Positions 17,028 to 25,699 of a stretch of DNA of 64,000 nucleotides are shown piece by piece. The stretch is from the NCBI RefSeq assembly GCF_000300335.1, contig NZ_AMRM01000012.1:62001-126000 (forward strand), written 5' to 3'. The DNA is from Nitratireductor pacificus pht-3B (GTDB lineage Bacteria; Pseudomonadota; Alphaproteobacteria; Rhizobiales; Rhizobiaceae). Position numbers and translations under genes: made by a program. The notes below the pieces were generated by a model that saw nothing but the letters and a program-made list of their open reading frames with translations, was not told the origin of the DNA and searched no databases. Within the stretch, counting starts at the first letter, position 1. The number at the start of each line of letters is the position of its first letter.

Positions 17028-18794
17028 CTAGATCAGTTCGATCACAGCTTCCGGCGCCGTCGCGCGCAGCGTGTAGACCGCAAATCCGTCGTGCTCGTCC
17101 ACGTCGATGAGTTCGGCATTCGCCACGCCTGCCGGGTTGATGCGCGTCAGGTCGTTCGAACGGAAGCGGAAATAGGCGCCCTCGCCGGCCTCCACCCGCA
17201 CATGGTTTTCCCCGAAGCCGACGGCATAGTCCCGTCGCAGGTGTGCCTCGAGCATCGGCACCGCCGACCGCGTATCCATGTAGCGCAGCCAGGGATACGC
17301 CTGCCCGACCGATGCGAGCCAGCTGGCGAACCTGCCGAGAAGACCATGCGCGCCGCGCCAGGGCAGCGCTTCCGGATTGCGCCATTGCCCCGCTCCCGGT
17401 TCCCGCTCGGGGGTATCGAACACGTCGTCGGGGTGGATGAAATGGGTCCAGACGCCGAATGTCTCGATCTGCGATGCCATCTCGAACCGGCTTTGCGGAT
17501 GCATCTCCATGCCGCTCGTCGCCCGTGGCACGGCAAAGAGCGTTTCGGCCCAAGGCTCGGGGCCGAATTCGCGGCTTCCCCCGTGCTCGTAGTCGCCATG
17601 CCCGTAGGTGCTGCAGATCGCACCGATTTCGGGAAACGCCGCGGCCAGGGCGCGGGCACCCGTTTCGTCGTATTCGTTGTTGGGCGGCGCGTAGGAGAAG
17701 GGAAGCCTCTGGCCGGGCCAATCCTGCCAGGCCCCGCGCACCGTCTCGAGCGAAGTGCGCATGGCCTCGGGGGAGTCCCAGTGCTCCACCGTCAGGGAAT
17801 TGTGGTTGTAGCCGTGAAGGCCAAGCTCGCCGTCCCGGGCCGCCTCCCGGACGGCTGTCCGCTCGAACTGCGGCGGCATCGCCCGCGCGGGAGAGCCTCC
17901 ATCCCCGGGGTTCGCGCCAGCGTAATCGAGAATCGCGAAATAGGTGTAGGTGATGCCGAAGCGGCGCGCCAGCGCCGTCATGTCGGCATGCCAGACGTCG
18001 TAGTAGAACGCCGCCGGCTTCATGCCGGGAAACTCCGAGGCGGCCGGTTCCGGCAGCGTGTCCATGTCGGCAGGCGGAAAGTCGTCCACATGAACCAGCC
18101 CGACATTGGCGATCGGCAGCACAGTCCTTTGCTGGACGCAGGCGACCGACTGGACGATCAGTCCCCTCGCCGCCGGCACGGCGAGCACGGCGGTGTTCCA
18201 GTAGAGCACGCGGCCTTCCCCGGCCCTTTTCAGCCACGCCAGGGCCCGGCCTTCCCCGTCCGTCGCGACAATGGTTGCCGCCGACTGCGGAAGAAAATCA
18301 TAGGGCGCGTGGCCGGCCATATCCTCGCCGGACAGGGAAAGTCCGGCGAACCCCGGCATGAGATCGCTCACGAACGACAGGCCCGCGTCTCCGGCCAGGC
18401 GGAAACCCGGCCATTGCCGGTCGTCGTCGATGCCGAACAGGTCCGCCAGTTCCCGGTGCCAGCCGCGATAGATCACGGCGATCCCGCCTCCGGCGGCCAC
18501 ATAGGCGCGAATGCGCCCGACCGCGTGCCGGTCCAGCCTGTTCAGGAACTCGGAGCACAGGAGCAGGCAGCTGTAGCGGTCGAGCCGCGGCATCATTTCC
18601 GCACCCGCCATGTCCCAGCAGTCGGCGCGAAGCCGCGCGTAGTCGAGCGCCTTCAGCGCGTTGTCGCGCAATCCCGACGCATAGGCATCCGCGCTGTTCG
18701 TCAGGAGCAGGATGCGCTGCTCGCGCTCCCTCCTGGCGCCTGTGCGCCATCCGGAAAGCCAGCCGCTGATGCCGTTGCGGGCCGTTGTGAGCAT
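17028..18794 (-). CDS. DUF2194-like polysaccharide-deacetylase-fold protein
   Basis: A 588-residue protein. Residues about 25-200 resemble a class-I amidotransferase-like alpha/beta domain (LLLTNSADAYASG, YVAAGGGIAVIYRG) without an obvious catalytic cysteine. The later part carries NodB-type metal motifs: Asp237-Asp238 in VHVDDFPPADMD and His327-x3-His331 in LGLHGYNHNSL, then a distal THFIHPDDVFD. This fits a carbohydrate-esterase-4-like deacetylase fold of the DUF2194 type. No signal peptide is seen. The GT4 gene diverges from it across 104 bases, suggesting a joint role in an extracellular or capsular polysaccharide. The DUF number is from memory; the metal motif is directly visible. Confidence 0.65.
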   Translation of the reverse strand: MLTTARNGISGWLSGWRTGARREREQRILLLTNSADAYASGLRDNALKALDYARLRADCWDMAGAEMMPRLDRYSCLLLCSEFLNRLDRHAVGRIRAYVAAGGGIAVIYRGWHRELADLFGIDDDRQWPGFRLAGDAGLSFVSDLMPGFAGLSLSGEDMAGHAPYDFLPQSAATIVATDGEGRALAWLKRAGEGRVLYWNTAVLAVPAARGLIVQSVACVQQRTVLPIANVGLVHVDDFPPADMDTLPEPAASEFPGMKPAAFYYDVWHADMTALARRFGITYTYFAILDYAGANPGDGGSPARAMPPQFERTAVREAARDGELGLHGYNHNSLTVEHWDSPEAMRTSLETVRGAWQDWPGQRLPFSYAPPNNEYDETGARALAAAFPEIGAICSTYGHGDYEHGGSREFGPEPWAETLFAVPRATSGMEMHPQSRFEMASQIETFGVWTHFIHPDDVFDTPEREPGAGQWRNPEALPWRGAHGLLGRFASWLASVGQAYPWLRYMDTRSAVPMLEAHLRRDYAVGFGENHVRVEAGEGAYFRFRSNDLTRINPAGVANAELIDVDEHDGFAVYTLRATAPEAVIELI

Positions 18795-18803
18795 GATGAC
18801 CTA

Positions 18804-18855
18804 ACCCAGATGGGGGGTGATTTGTCGGGCGGCGCGGTCTACGCGATGGGTAGAC
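18804..18855. promoter_or_regulatory. Divergent intergenic region with dyads
   Basis: The 104 bases between the deacetylase-like and glycosyltransferase genes hold ACCCA-GA-TGGG (18804-18814) and GTCTAC-N7-GTAGAC (18837-18855). The second is a clean 6-bp inverted repeat with 7-base spacing. Both resemble elements upstream of the gene at 15599, hinting at shared control. This is an observation only; no regulator is assigned. Confidence 0.35.
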
Positions 18856-18898
18856 GACACTACCGTTCAACCGCTGGGTTCGCTAGGAATTTGATCGC

Positions 18899-20131
18899 AT
18901 GGATGGTTCGGTGAGCCGGCACGCTGCCGGTGAAGCAGCACAAGCGGCGTCATTTCGCCGGCCGCTGCGCGTTCTCCTTTGCCCCGACGAGCCCGACTGG
19001 GCCTTTCACAACATCGCGCGCAACATCGTCCGCCACGCGCCCGACGGCTTCGAGGTCTCGATCCATTTCATGGGCAAGCCCGGGCAGCGCGATCTGGGGC
19101 AACTGATCGAGACGATCATTCTGAACGATGTCGATGTCGTTCACATGTTCTGGCGCGAGGACATGTTCGAGATCCTGCGCCCCCGGATGCTGATCGACAT
19201 CGCCGGACAGCTGCGCATGCCGGTCGGTGACCTGATCGACCTCGTCGGCGCGCGCGCCCTCACGACCTCGGTCTATGATCATCTGCATGCCTCCGAGGAA
19301 AGCATGCACGAACGGGCCGCCGCGTTCCGGCTGATCGATGGCTACACGGTCTGCTCGGGCAAGCTTGAAGCCATCTACGGCGCCCAGCGCCTGTTCCCGC
19401 TCCCCGACGCCATCATCCCGGACGGCGTGGACCTCGCCATGTTCGGTCCCGGTGGCGAAACCGGAAGAGCGGGGCCGGAAAAACCGCTGTCCATCGGCTG
19501 GGTCGGAAACAGCAACTGGGGCCGCAGCCAGGGCGGCGACCCGAAGGGCTTTCATCGGCTGTTCCAGCCGGCCATCGACCTGTTGAGAAACGCGGGCGTT
19601 CCGGTCGAGATCCACCGCGCCGATCCGCAGCTGTCGCGCATACCCTTTGCCGAAATGCCCGCATTCTATCGCCGCATCGACGTGCTGGCCTGCACGGCAT
19701 CGATGGAAGGCACGCCGAATCCGGTGCTGGAGGCCATGGCATCGGGCGCCGCAGTCGTGTCGACCGACGTCGGCATCGTGCCGGAACTGTTCGGGCCGCT
19801 CCAGTCGCGGTACCTGCTGCGGGACGCGACGCCGGAAGCACTGGCCGAGGCGCTCCGGCAGCTTGCCGCCGATCGCGGCCGGCTGCGCGATCTCGCGCGC
19901 GAGAACCTCGAAACCATCTCCGCATGGTCGTGGCAGGAAACCGTTCGCGGATGGTGGCCCTTCTTCACTGAAGCCGCCCGCCGGGCCCGGGATCCGCGCC
20001 TCGCCGGCCGGCGGCGAGAGGCGCTTCTTCAGGGATGCCACGCCTATTTCAACCATCTCGGCCGGAGCGACAGGGGCGGGCCGGGCGCCTGCTGGAGCCT
20101 GCGCCGCGCCCTCGCCTCACTGAAGCGGTAG
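18899..20131 (+). CDS. Glycosyltransferase family 4 protein
   Basis: A 410-residue cytoplasmic GT-B glycosyltransferase. The C-terminal nucleotide-sugar domain is clear: KPLSIGWVGNSNWG, then the GT4 E-x7-E motif region EGTPNPVLEAMASGAAVVSTDVGIVPEL. The N-terminal acceptor domain (RPLRVLLCPDEPDWAFHNIARNIV) is less conserved. It would transfer a sugar from an activated donor to a growing polysaccharide or lipid-linked acceptor. It diverges from the deacetylase-like gene. No polymerase or flippase gene lies nearby, so this is a partial surface-glycan module. Confidence 0.85.
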   Translation: MDGSVSRHAAGEAAQAASFRRPLRVLLCPDEPDWAFHNIARNIVRHAPDGFEVSIHFMGKPGQRDLGQLIETIILNDVDVVHMFWREDMFEILRPRMLIDIAGQLRMPVGDLIDLVGARALTTSVYDHLHASEESMHERAAAFRLIDGYTVCSGKLEAIYGAQRLFPLPDAIIPDGVDLAMFGPGGETGRAGPEKPLSIGWVGNSNWGRSQGGDPKGFHRLFQPAIDLLRNAGVPVEIHRADPQLSRIPFAEMPAFYRRIDVLACTASMEGTPNPVLEAMASGAAVVSTDVGIVPELFGPLQSRYLLRDATPEALAEALRQLAADRGRLRDLARENLETISAWSWQETVRGWWPFFTEAARRARDPRLAGRRREALLQGCHAYFNHLGRSDRGGPGACWSLRRALASLKR

Positions 20132-20319
20132 CGTCGGGCGGCAGATGCAGCCCGCGCGCCGGCAAATCAGCAGGATGCGGCGTCCGCATTCGGGCCGACC
20201 CTTACGGGCTTGAACGAACCGGCGAATGGTTGGTGGTGTTTCCAGTCCGAAACAGACTCGCCTCTACAGGGAATTTTGGTGTGTCCGGCGTCAGTGCTGA
20301 TGGGAACAAATTGGGTTGA

Positions 20320-20448
20320 TCGAGAGCGGAGGTCGAACGAGCCTCTGTGGGGCATCTTGAGCGTGGCTCCAAGAATCCCATCGTCCTAGTGCTTGAGCAA
20401 CTGGCTACAGCCTTGGAATGCCAGATTCTCGAACCGTTCCGGCTGCCA
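20320..20448 (+). pseudogene. Remnant of an XRE-family helix-turn-helix regulator
   Basis: One frame reads ...AEVERASVGHLERGSKNPIVLVLEQLATALECQ..., matching the second half of an XRE (Cro/C1-type) HTH domain, where LERGxxNPxxxVLExLAxAL is the recognition helix and following helix. A stop codon precedes it immediately and no N-terminal half or start is present. A few residues between the ERAS and GHLERG blocks seem deleted relative to the family. It is a non-functional relic. Confidence 0.55.
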
Positions 20449-20804
20449 GTTCAGACTGACGCATGTCGAGTGCCACTGAAGCGAGGACGGCTGAAACGTC
20501 GGTTTGACAATGTGAATCGGCACGCAAAGCCGGCCCCAGATTGGAGCCTGTCCTGAATGTAAATACTGATCGGGCTGCGGTTCTGCCAATCTGCCGATGT
20601 CTTGATTGTCAAAATGCCAGTGACGACAGTGCCTTCTGCGATGCCATGACGACCACGGCGCTACTCGACTGCCTCGCTCACCATTGCCCTATCCGCGGAA
20701 CCGGAAGCGACAGCTTCGCTTCAAGACTTGTTCCACGCACGGCTCCGGAACGACAAAGGAGAAAACTTGACCACGGCCGCAGACCCGAATCATACCTGAG
20801 AGGC

Positions 20805-20850
20805 GGGTCAATTCTCGGTGGAAACGCCAAGTCAGTTCTCAATGGCAACC
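20805..20850. repeat. Imperfect 24-bp tandem repeat, possible IS21-type element end
   Basis: GTCAATTCTCGGTGGAAAC at 20807 recurs 24 bases later as GTCAGTTCTCAATGGCAAC, with 15 of 19 positions identical. IS21-family elements carry multiple short repeats of this kind at their ends. No istA or istB coding remnant is present, so only an element end could remain here. Confidence 0.4.
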
Positions 20851-20895
20851 AACACTCGGCACCATCGCGACAAAGTCGCCTTCACTCTTGCAATT

Positions 20896-20915
20896 ATCGT
20901 ATAATAGTATACGAT
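20896..20915. promoter_or_regulatory. GntR operator copy 1, in front of the ABC ATPase operon
   Basis: ATCGTATAATAGTATACGAT has perfect 8-bp arms (ATCGTATA/TATACGAT) around ATAG. The same 20-mer, with a one-base spacer change, occurs upstream of the GntR gene at 34139, and flanking bases are shared as well (TTGCA upstream, TTTACC downstream). A TTGCAA-N16-TACGAT promoter-like pair overlaps it, so a bound repressor would block transcription. It lies 6 bases before the ATG at 20922. Confidence 0.8.
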
Positions 20916-20921
20916 TTTACC

Positions 20922-21971
20922 ATGCAGACTTCGACCCGCTCCAGAACCGGCACAGCGACAGAGACACCCGACCGGAAAGCCGACGCCACATGCCTGCTGG
21001 ATGTGCGCGACCTGTGCGTGTCGTTCGGTGACCTGCCCATCGTCAACGGCGTTTCCTTCACCCTGCACGAGGGCGAGGTGGTGGGCATCGTCGGCGAATC
21101 GGGCAGCGGCAAGAGCGTCTCTTCTCTCGCCATCATGCGTCTTCTGCCGCGTCAGGCGCGCATCACCGCCTCGCGCCTGGAGTTCATGGGCGAGGATCTG
21201 CTTTCCGCCAGCGAGCGCCGCTACGAGGAGTTGCGGGGCGCCGCCATATCCATGATCTTCCAGGAGCCGATGACGGCGCTCAATCCGGTGCTGACGGTCG
21301 GCGAGCAGATCGTCGAGACGGTCCGCCGCCACGAAGGCGTCAGCCGGCGCATCGCGCGGCAGCGTGCGCTCGACGCGCTTGGCCGGGTCGGCATTCCCGC
21401 AGCGGCCCAGCGCCTCGATGACTATCCGCATCAGATGTCGGGCGGCATGCGCCAGCGCGCGATGATCGCCATGGCGCTCGCCTGCAACCCCCGCGTCCTC
21501 ATCGCCGACGAACCCACCACGGCCCTCGATGTGACCATCCAGGCGCAGATTCTCGAACTGCTCCAGGACCTGCAGGAGGAGTTCCGGATGGGCACGGTGA
21601 TGATTACCCACGATCTCGGCGTCGTCTCATCCTTCACCGACCGCGTGATGATCATGTATGCGGGTCAGGTGGTAGAGGATGCACCGGCCCAAAATGTTTT
21701 CAGCGGTCCGCGCCATCCCTACACCGAGGGCCTGCTCGCCAGCATCCCCTCGAGCGAGGAAGACACGGAGCGGCTTTACGCCATTCCCGGCACCGTGCCG
21801 CCACCCTTCGACCTGCCACCCGGCTGCCGCTTCGAGCCGCGCTGCTCCGACGCCAGGCCGCCCTGCCGGACGGCGCGGCCGAGGCTGATCGCCTGCGGCG
21901 AGGATCACATGGCCGCCTGCATCCGCAACACCGGCTACACTTTTCCGGAGGACATGAATGGCGGTCGATAA
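20922..21971 (+). CDS. ABC transporter ATPase (DppD-like)
   Basis: A 349-residue ATPase of an Opp/Dpp-type importer. Walker A is GESGSGKS, the Q-loop region is [12 protein letters not shown], the signature is MSGGMRQRA and Walker B is [12 protein letters not shown]. The C-terminal oligopeptide-transporter domain has the usual cysteines ([14 protein letters not shown]). The start is ATG 20922 ([10 protein letters not shown]); there is no Shine-Dalgarno, because the operator and -10 region sit immediately upstream, so the message may be leaderless. It overlaps the next ATPase gene by 14 bases. The matching permeases and binding protein are at 30.5-34 kb under a related operator. Confidence 0.9.
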   Translation: MQTSTRSRTGTATETPDRKADATCLLDVRDLCVSFGDLPIVNGVSFTLHEGEVVGIVGESGSGKSVSSLAIMRLLPRQARITASRLEFMGEDLLSASERRYEELRGAAISMIFQEPMTALNPVLTVGEQIVETVRRHEGVSRRIARQRALDALGRVGIPAAAQRLDDYPHQMSGGMRQRAMIAMALACNPRVLIADEPTTALDVTIQAQILELLQDLQEEFRMGTVMITHDLGVVSSFTDRVMIMYAGQVVEDAPAQNVFSGPRHPYTEGLLASIPSSEEDTERLYAIPGTVPPPFDLPPGCRFEPRCSDARPPCRTARPRLIACGEDHMAACIRNTGYTFPEDMNGGR

Positions 21972-22944
21972 TCCACCCCTGCTGCGCGTCGAGGCCCTGG
22001 AGAAACGCTTCGAGACCGGCGGCGGATTGTTTTCGCAGAGCCGCAGCGTGCGGGCAGTCGACGGGGTATCGTTTGCCATCGGAGCCGGTGAAACGCTGGG
22101 ACTCGTCGGCGAGAGCGGCTGCGGCAAGACCACCGTCGGACGGCTGGTGCTGCGCCTCCTCGAGCCGACGGCCGGCACGGTCGAGTTCGACGGTACGGAC
22201 CTGCGCACCCTGGATGCTGAACGCATGCGCGCCATGCGCCGCGATCTGCAGATCATCTTTCAGGATCCGCTTGGCGCACTGAACCCGCGCATGAGCGTCG
22301 GCGATCTGATCATGGAGCCGCTGGTCATCCATAGGGTCGGCGACGCGGTCGCTCAGCAGAAGCGGCTTGGCGAACTGCTCGAACTGGTCGGGCTTGCCAG
22401 CTACCATGCCGGGCGTTTCGCGCATGAGTTCTCGGGCGGCCAGCGGCAGCGCATCTGCATCGCCCGCGCGCTGGCGCTGAACCCGCGCTTCATCGTCTGC
22501 GACGAGGCGGCGTCAGCGCTCGACGTATCGATCCAGGCGCAGATCCTGAACCTGCTTCAGGACCTGAAGCAGGAGCTGGGGCTGACCTATCTGTTCATCA
22601 GCCACGACCTCGGCGTCATTCGCCACATCTCGGACCGCGTCATGGTGATGTATCTGGGCAAGGTGGTGGAGACGGGCAGCAAGAAGGCGATCTTCGATAC
22701 GCCGGCCCATCCCTACACCATTGCGCTGCTGCGCTCGGCGCCCTCGCGCAACCGGGGGAAGACGCGCTATTCGGCAATCAAGGGCGATCTCCCCAGCCCG
22801 TCCAACCCGCCCGCCGGCTGCCGTTTCCACACACGCTGCCCGATTGCGCGCGACATCTGCAAGACAACGCCGCCGCCGCTCGCATCGGTGGCCGAGGGCG
22901 AGCACCAGGCGGCCTGCCATTTCCCGGGCGCCATCGCTGCCTGA
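21958..22944 (+). CDS. ABC transporter ATPase (DppF-like)
   Basis: A 328-residue second ATPase. Walker A is GESGCGKT, Q-loop IFQDPLGALNPR, signature FSGGQRQRI and Walker B FIVCDEAASALD. The C-terminal cysteine cluster CRFHTRCPIARDIC is typical of DppF/OppF proteins. Its start overlaps the 3' end of the DppD-like gene by 14 bases, so the two subunits are translationally coupled and form the ATPase heterodimer. It ends 42 bases before a convergent enolase-family gene. Confidence 0.92.
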   Translation: MAVDNPPLLRVEALEKRFETGGGLFSQSRSVRAVDGVSFAIGAGETLGLVGESGCGKTTVGRLVLRLLEPTAGTVEFDGTDLRTLDAERMRAMRRDLQIIFQDPLGALNPRMSVGDLIMEPLVIHRVGDAVAQQKRLGELLELVGLASYHAGRFAHEFSGGQRQRICIARALALNPRFIVCDEAASALDVSIQAQILNLLQDLKQELGLTYLFISHDLGVIRHISDRVMVMYLGKVVETGSKKAIFDTPAHPYTIALLRSAPSRNRGKTRYSAIKGDLPSPSNPPAGCRFHTRCPIARDICKTTPPPLASVAEGEHQAACHFPGAIAA

Positions 22945-22986
22945 AGGTCTGGTGCAGACGGCGGGCCAAGCGCGCGGCAGTTTCCT

Positions 22987-24162
22987 TCAGAGGGTTGGAG
23001 TGGCGTAGAGGACACGCCCTTTCACCCGGATCTCGGTTTCGACGAGATAGGGGACAAGCCGTGCCGGATCGATCTCCATGCCGAGGCCTGGCGCATCCGG
23101 CGCCGCGATCAGGCCGTCGCCATCCAGCCGGATATGATTGGCGGTGATCTGTTCCGCCAGTTGCTTCGGCGCCGCCGGATACTCGCAGATATGGCTTTCC
23201 GAAAGACCCGCGAAAGGCTGCATCGAGGCGGACAACGCCAGATGCGAGGTAAAGGTGTGGTTCACATAGGTGACGCCGCGCGCCACCGCCATGTCGGCGA
23301 CCTTCTTGGCCGGACCGATCCCGCCGATGCGGCCGCAATCGATCTGCACGAAGCCGATCCCGCCATAATCGATCAGATGCTGCGCCATATGCACATTATG
23401 CGCCGCCTCGCCGCCGGCCACGCGCACCTGTGCGCCGCGCGCGGCCAGCGCCGCATAGGCCTCGAAAGCGCCGGCGTCGAAAGGCTCCTCGAACCACAGC
23501 GCCCCGGCGTCGTCGAGCGGCTGCAGCCGGGCCGCCGCCGCATCGATGTCCTCACCGAAGATCTGGCCGACATCCACCATCAGATGAGCGTCCCAGTCGA
23601 GCCCCTCTCGCGCTGCGGCGAAGTGGTCGGCATCAGCCGCCACTTCGCCGCGTCCAACCGGGCCCCAACCGAATTTCGCCGCCGAAAACCCGTCCCGCCG
23701 CGCCGCCCGCGCCCGTTCGAGCGTGATGTCCGGCGTCTCGCCGAACAGCAGCGAGGCATAGGGTGTCTTGCGAAGCGCCTGGCGATAGCCGAGGAGCCGC
23801 CAGACGGGTTCCCCGCGCTTCTTGCCGAGCAGGTCCCACAGAGCCATCTCGATTCCCGAAAGGGTGTGCGGCGCCTGCAGGAGGTCCATGGAATTGTAGC
23901 CGACCAGTGCCGAAATGCGCGCGATGTCGGCCGGCGTCTCCAACGTCTGGCCGAGCACCGATTCGCCGACCGGCCGGCACACACCGTGCGACTTCGGGCA
24001 GACGAAGGCCGCGATGGACGGCAACGGCGCCGCCTCGCATTCGCCCCAGCCGATGAGCCCGCCGCCGCTGACGCGGACCAGAAGCGCGTCCTGGCTGCCA
24101 TCCGCCTCATCGGTGATTTCAGGCATGGAGAGATAGAAGAGGTCGACCGCCTCGATTTTCAT
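22987..24162 (-). CDS. Enolase superfamily sugar-acid dehydratase (mandelate racemase/muconate group)
   Basis: A 391-residue enzyme of the enolase superfamily, most likely an aldonic-acid dehydratase giving a 2-keto-3-deoxy acid. The N-terminal capping domain is followed by the barrel. Metal ligands are visible as the Asp in LMVDVGQ, the Glu in LWFEEPF and the Glu in VAGGEAAH; a His in YVNHTFTSH is a candidate base. In the Lys-x-Lys motif the first lysine is replaced (SAAKFGWGP), as in the paralogue at 26849. It starts 21 bases after the M81 gene in an apparent three-gene operon (deacylase, M81, dehydratase) driven from the operator at 26769. Confidence 0.85.
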   Translation of the reverse strand: MKIEAVDLFYLSMPEITDEADGSQDALLVRVSGGGLIGWGECEAAPLPSIAAFVCPKSHGVCRPVGESVLGQTLETPADIARISALVGYNSMDLLQAPHTLSGIEMALWDLLGKKRGEPVWRLLGYRQALRKTPYASLLFGETPDITLERARAARRDGFSAAKFGWGPVGRGEVAADADHFAAAREGLDWDAHLMVDVGQIFGEDIDAAAARLQPLDDAGALWFEEPFDAGAFEAYAALAARGAQVRVAGGEAAHNVHMAQHLIDYGGIGFVQIDCGRIGGIGPAKKVADMAVARGVTYVNHTFTSHLALSASMQPFAGLSESHICEYPAAPKQLAEQITANHIRLDGDGLIAAPDAPGLGMEIDPARLVPYLVETEIRVKGRVLYATPTL

Positions 24163-24183
24163 TCTTTGCGTCCAGTGCTTCTG

Positions 24184-25674
24184 TCAGTGACGGTGATAAA
24201 GGTTTGCCTGCGCAACGAAGCCGTCGATATCGTCCAGAGGGAACATGGGCCGGGCGCAGATGGTATGCCCGAGCTGGCGGATGTCGGCCGAGGTGGCCCC
24301 CGGAGCGTCGATGTTGAAGTTCTTCTCCACCCACTGGTCATACATGGCGTATTCGGTGTGCGGCGACTTCACGACGACGAGGTCGAAATCGACCGGGTTC
24401 AGGCCGTTGGCGAAATACATGGCGCGGTCGAACAGGCTGACCGAACGGCTCATCACGACGACGGTGACATTGTCGAACGCCAGCACGGCAGTCGGCCCGG
24501 CGTCGAGCGCCAGGCGCATCGTCTCCAGCCGGCCGGAGCCGTCGGAGAGGAGCTTGACCTGCGCCTTGACCGGCATCGGCTGGAACCGTTCCGGGTCCAT
24601 CGCGCCACCGAGCGTGACCTCGATCGTCGCGCCGACGCCGGCGCGGTGCGCCGCTTCGGCCGCTGCCGGGTCGACAATCTGCGCCAGAACGCGCTTCGGA
24701 TAGCCGGCATCCCTGAGCGCGCGCAGAATGCTGTTGGAATCGCCGGTGGCGCCGGAGGATGTCGCGTCCGCGGCGTCGGTGAAGCAGACGGTCCCTTCGA
24801 TCGTCCGCGCCTGCGCGATAGCCCGGTCGAGCGCGATCAGCTTGCCCTGCATGCGATGCCGCATCGGCCAGAACTCGGACGCCAGGCGCTCCGCCTCGGC
24901 CGCCGCCGTGTCCGGGTCGTCATCGGTGATGACAATCACCTGGCTGCACAGCTCCGGCACGTCGGTGAAGGGATTGCCGATCATGATGCCGGCGGCCAGC
25001 GCCCTGCCCTCGCGCTCGAGCCTCTGGCACTCGCGGATGAGGTCGCCATAACAGCCCGTGCGGGTGATCAGTTCGTCGCCGCGCACCAGCGCCGGGATGA
25101 CGGCCCGCGCGATGGTCGGGCGCCGTCCACCCTGCATCAGGTCGAGAAGCAGGCGCGCCGCCCGCGCGCCCGTATCCGCGAAATCCACATGCGGATAGGT
25201 GTGGTAGATCGCCATCGCGTCGGCCTGGCGGATCATCCGGTCCGTCAGGATACCGTGCAGGTCAAGCGAGATGACGATGGGCTTGTCCGGGCCGGCCATC
25301 TTGCGGATTTCCGCCAGGAGATGACCCTCCGGGTCGAGCTCTCCATCGGCCCCCATCGCCCCGTGCAGCGACACATAGATGCCGTCCACTTCGTCGATGC
25401 GTTCGCCGACGGCTGCAAGCAACTCGCCGGAAAGCCGGCTCCATCCGGCTGCCGAAAGAAGCCCCGCGCTTCCCGCCCGGGCGGCGAATGTCGGGACGAT
25501 CCCGATCCCCTCAGCGCCCTCGAACACCGACAGCGCCCCGCCGATGGCGGTGTTCTTGCCCCTCTGGCCGAACAGCGCGCCGCCGCGCTCAATTTCGAAA
25601 TTCTCATACTCCGATGGAACGGGATTGAAGGAGGAGATCTCCTGCATGCATTCCACGATCAGAATGTTTCTCAT
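24184..25674 (-). CDS. M81 family metallopeptidase (MlrC-like)
   Basis: A 496-residue protein of the M81/DUF1485 family, named after the microcystin-degradation protein MlrC, a putative zinc amidohydrolase. Typical blocks are ILIVECMQEISSFNP at the N-terminus, EVDGIYVSLHGAMGADGELDPEGHLL, PIVISLDLHGILTDRM and AIYHTYPHVDFADTG, whose His and Asp residues are likely metal ligands. The start at 25674 has AAGGA seven bases upstream; a longer frame upstream lacks family resemblance. It sits between an AstE-type deacylase and a sugar-acid dehydratase, suggesting cleavage of an amide or ester in an imported conjugate. The substrate is unknown. Confidence 0.87.
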   Translation of the reverse strand: MRNILIVECMQEISSFNPVPSEYENFEIERGGALFGQRGKNTAIGGALSVFEGAEGIGIVPTFAARAGSAGLLSAAGWSRLSGELLAAVGERIDEVDGIYVSLHGAMGADGELDPEGHLLAEIRKMAGPDKPIVISLDLHGILTDRMIRQADAMAIYHTYPHVDFADTGARAARLLLDLMQGGRRPTIARAVIPALVRGDELITRTGCYGDLIRECQRLEREGRALAAGIMIGNPFTDVPELCSQVIVITDDDPDTAAAEAERLASEFWPMRHRMQGKLIALDRAIAQARTIEGTVCFTDAADATSSGATGDSNSILRALRDAGYPKRVLAQIVDPAAAEAAHRAGVGATIEVTLGGAMDPERFQPMPVKAQVKLLSDGSGRLETMRLALDAGPTAVLAFDNVTVVVMSRSVSLFDRAMYFANGLNPVDFDLVVVKSPHTEYAMYDQWVEKNFNIDAPGATSADIRQLGHTICARPMFPLDDIDGFVAQANLYHRH

Positions 25675-25699
25675 TGTCGGTCCTTGCTCCGGCTTCAGG

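Larger units (their letters stand above)
20132..20895. other. Gap with decayed mobile or regulatory DNA
   Basis: About 760 bases without an intact gene. Composition is visibly less GC-rich than in the flanking genes. It contains a broken XRE-type HTH fragment (20320-20448) and, at 20805-20850, two imperfect 24-base-period repeats. The rest has short open frames with no family resemblance. It is probably an old insertion scar just upstream of the ABC importer operon. Confidence 0.6.

Noticed and set aside
20900-20905. TATAAT inside the operator as the -10 element
   Set aside because: It is a perfect hexamer, but no -35-like sequence lies 16-18 bases upstream at either perfect operator copy, whereas TTGCA(A/C)-N16-TACGAT is present at both.
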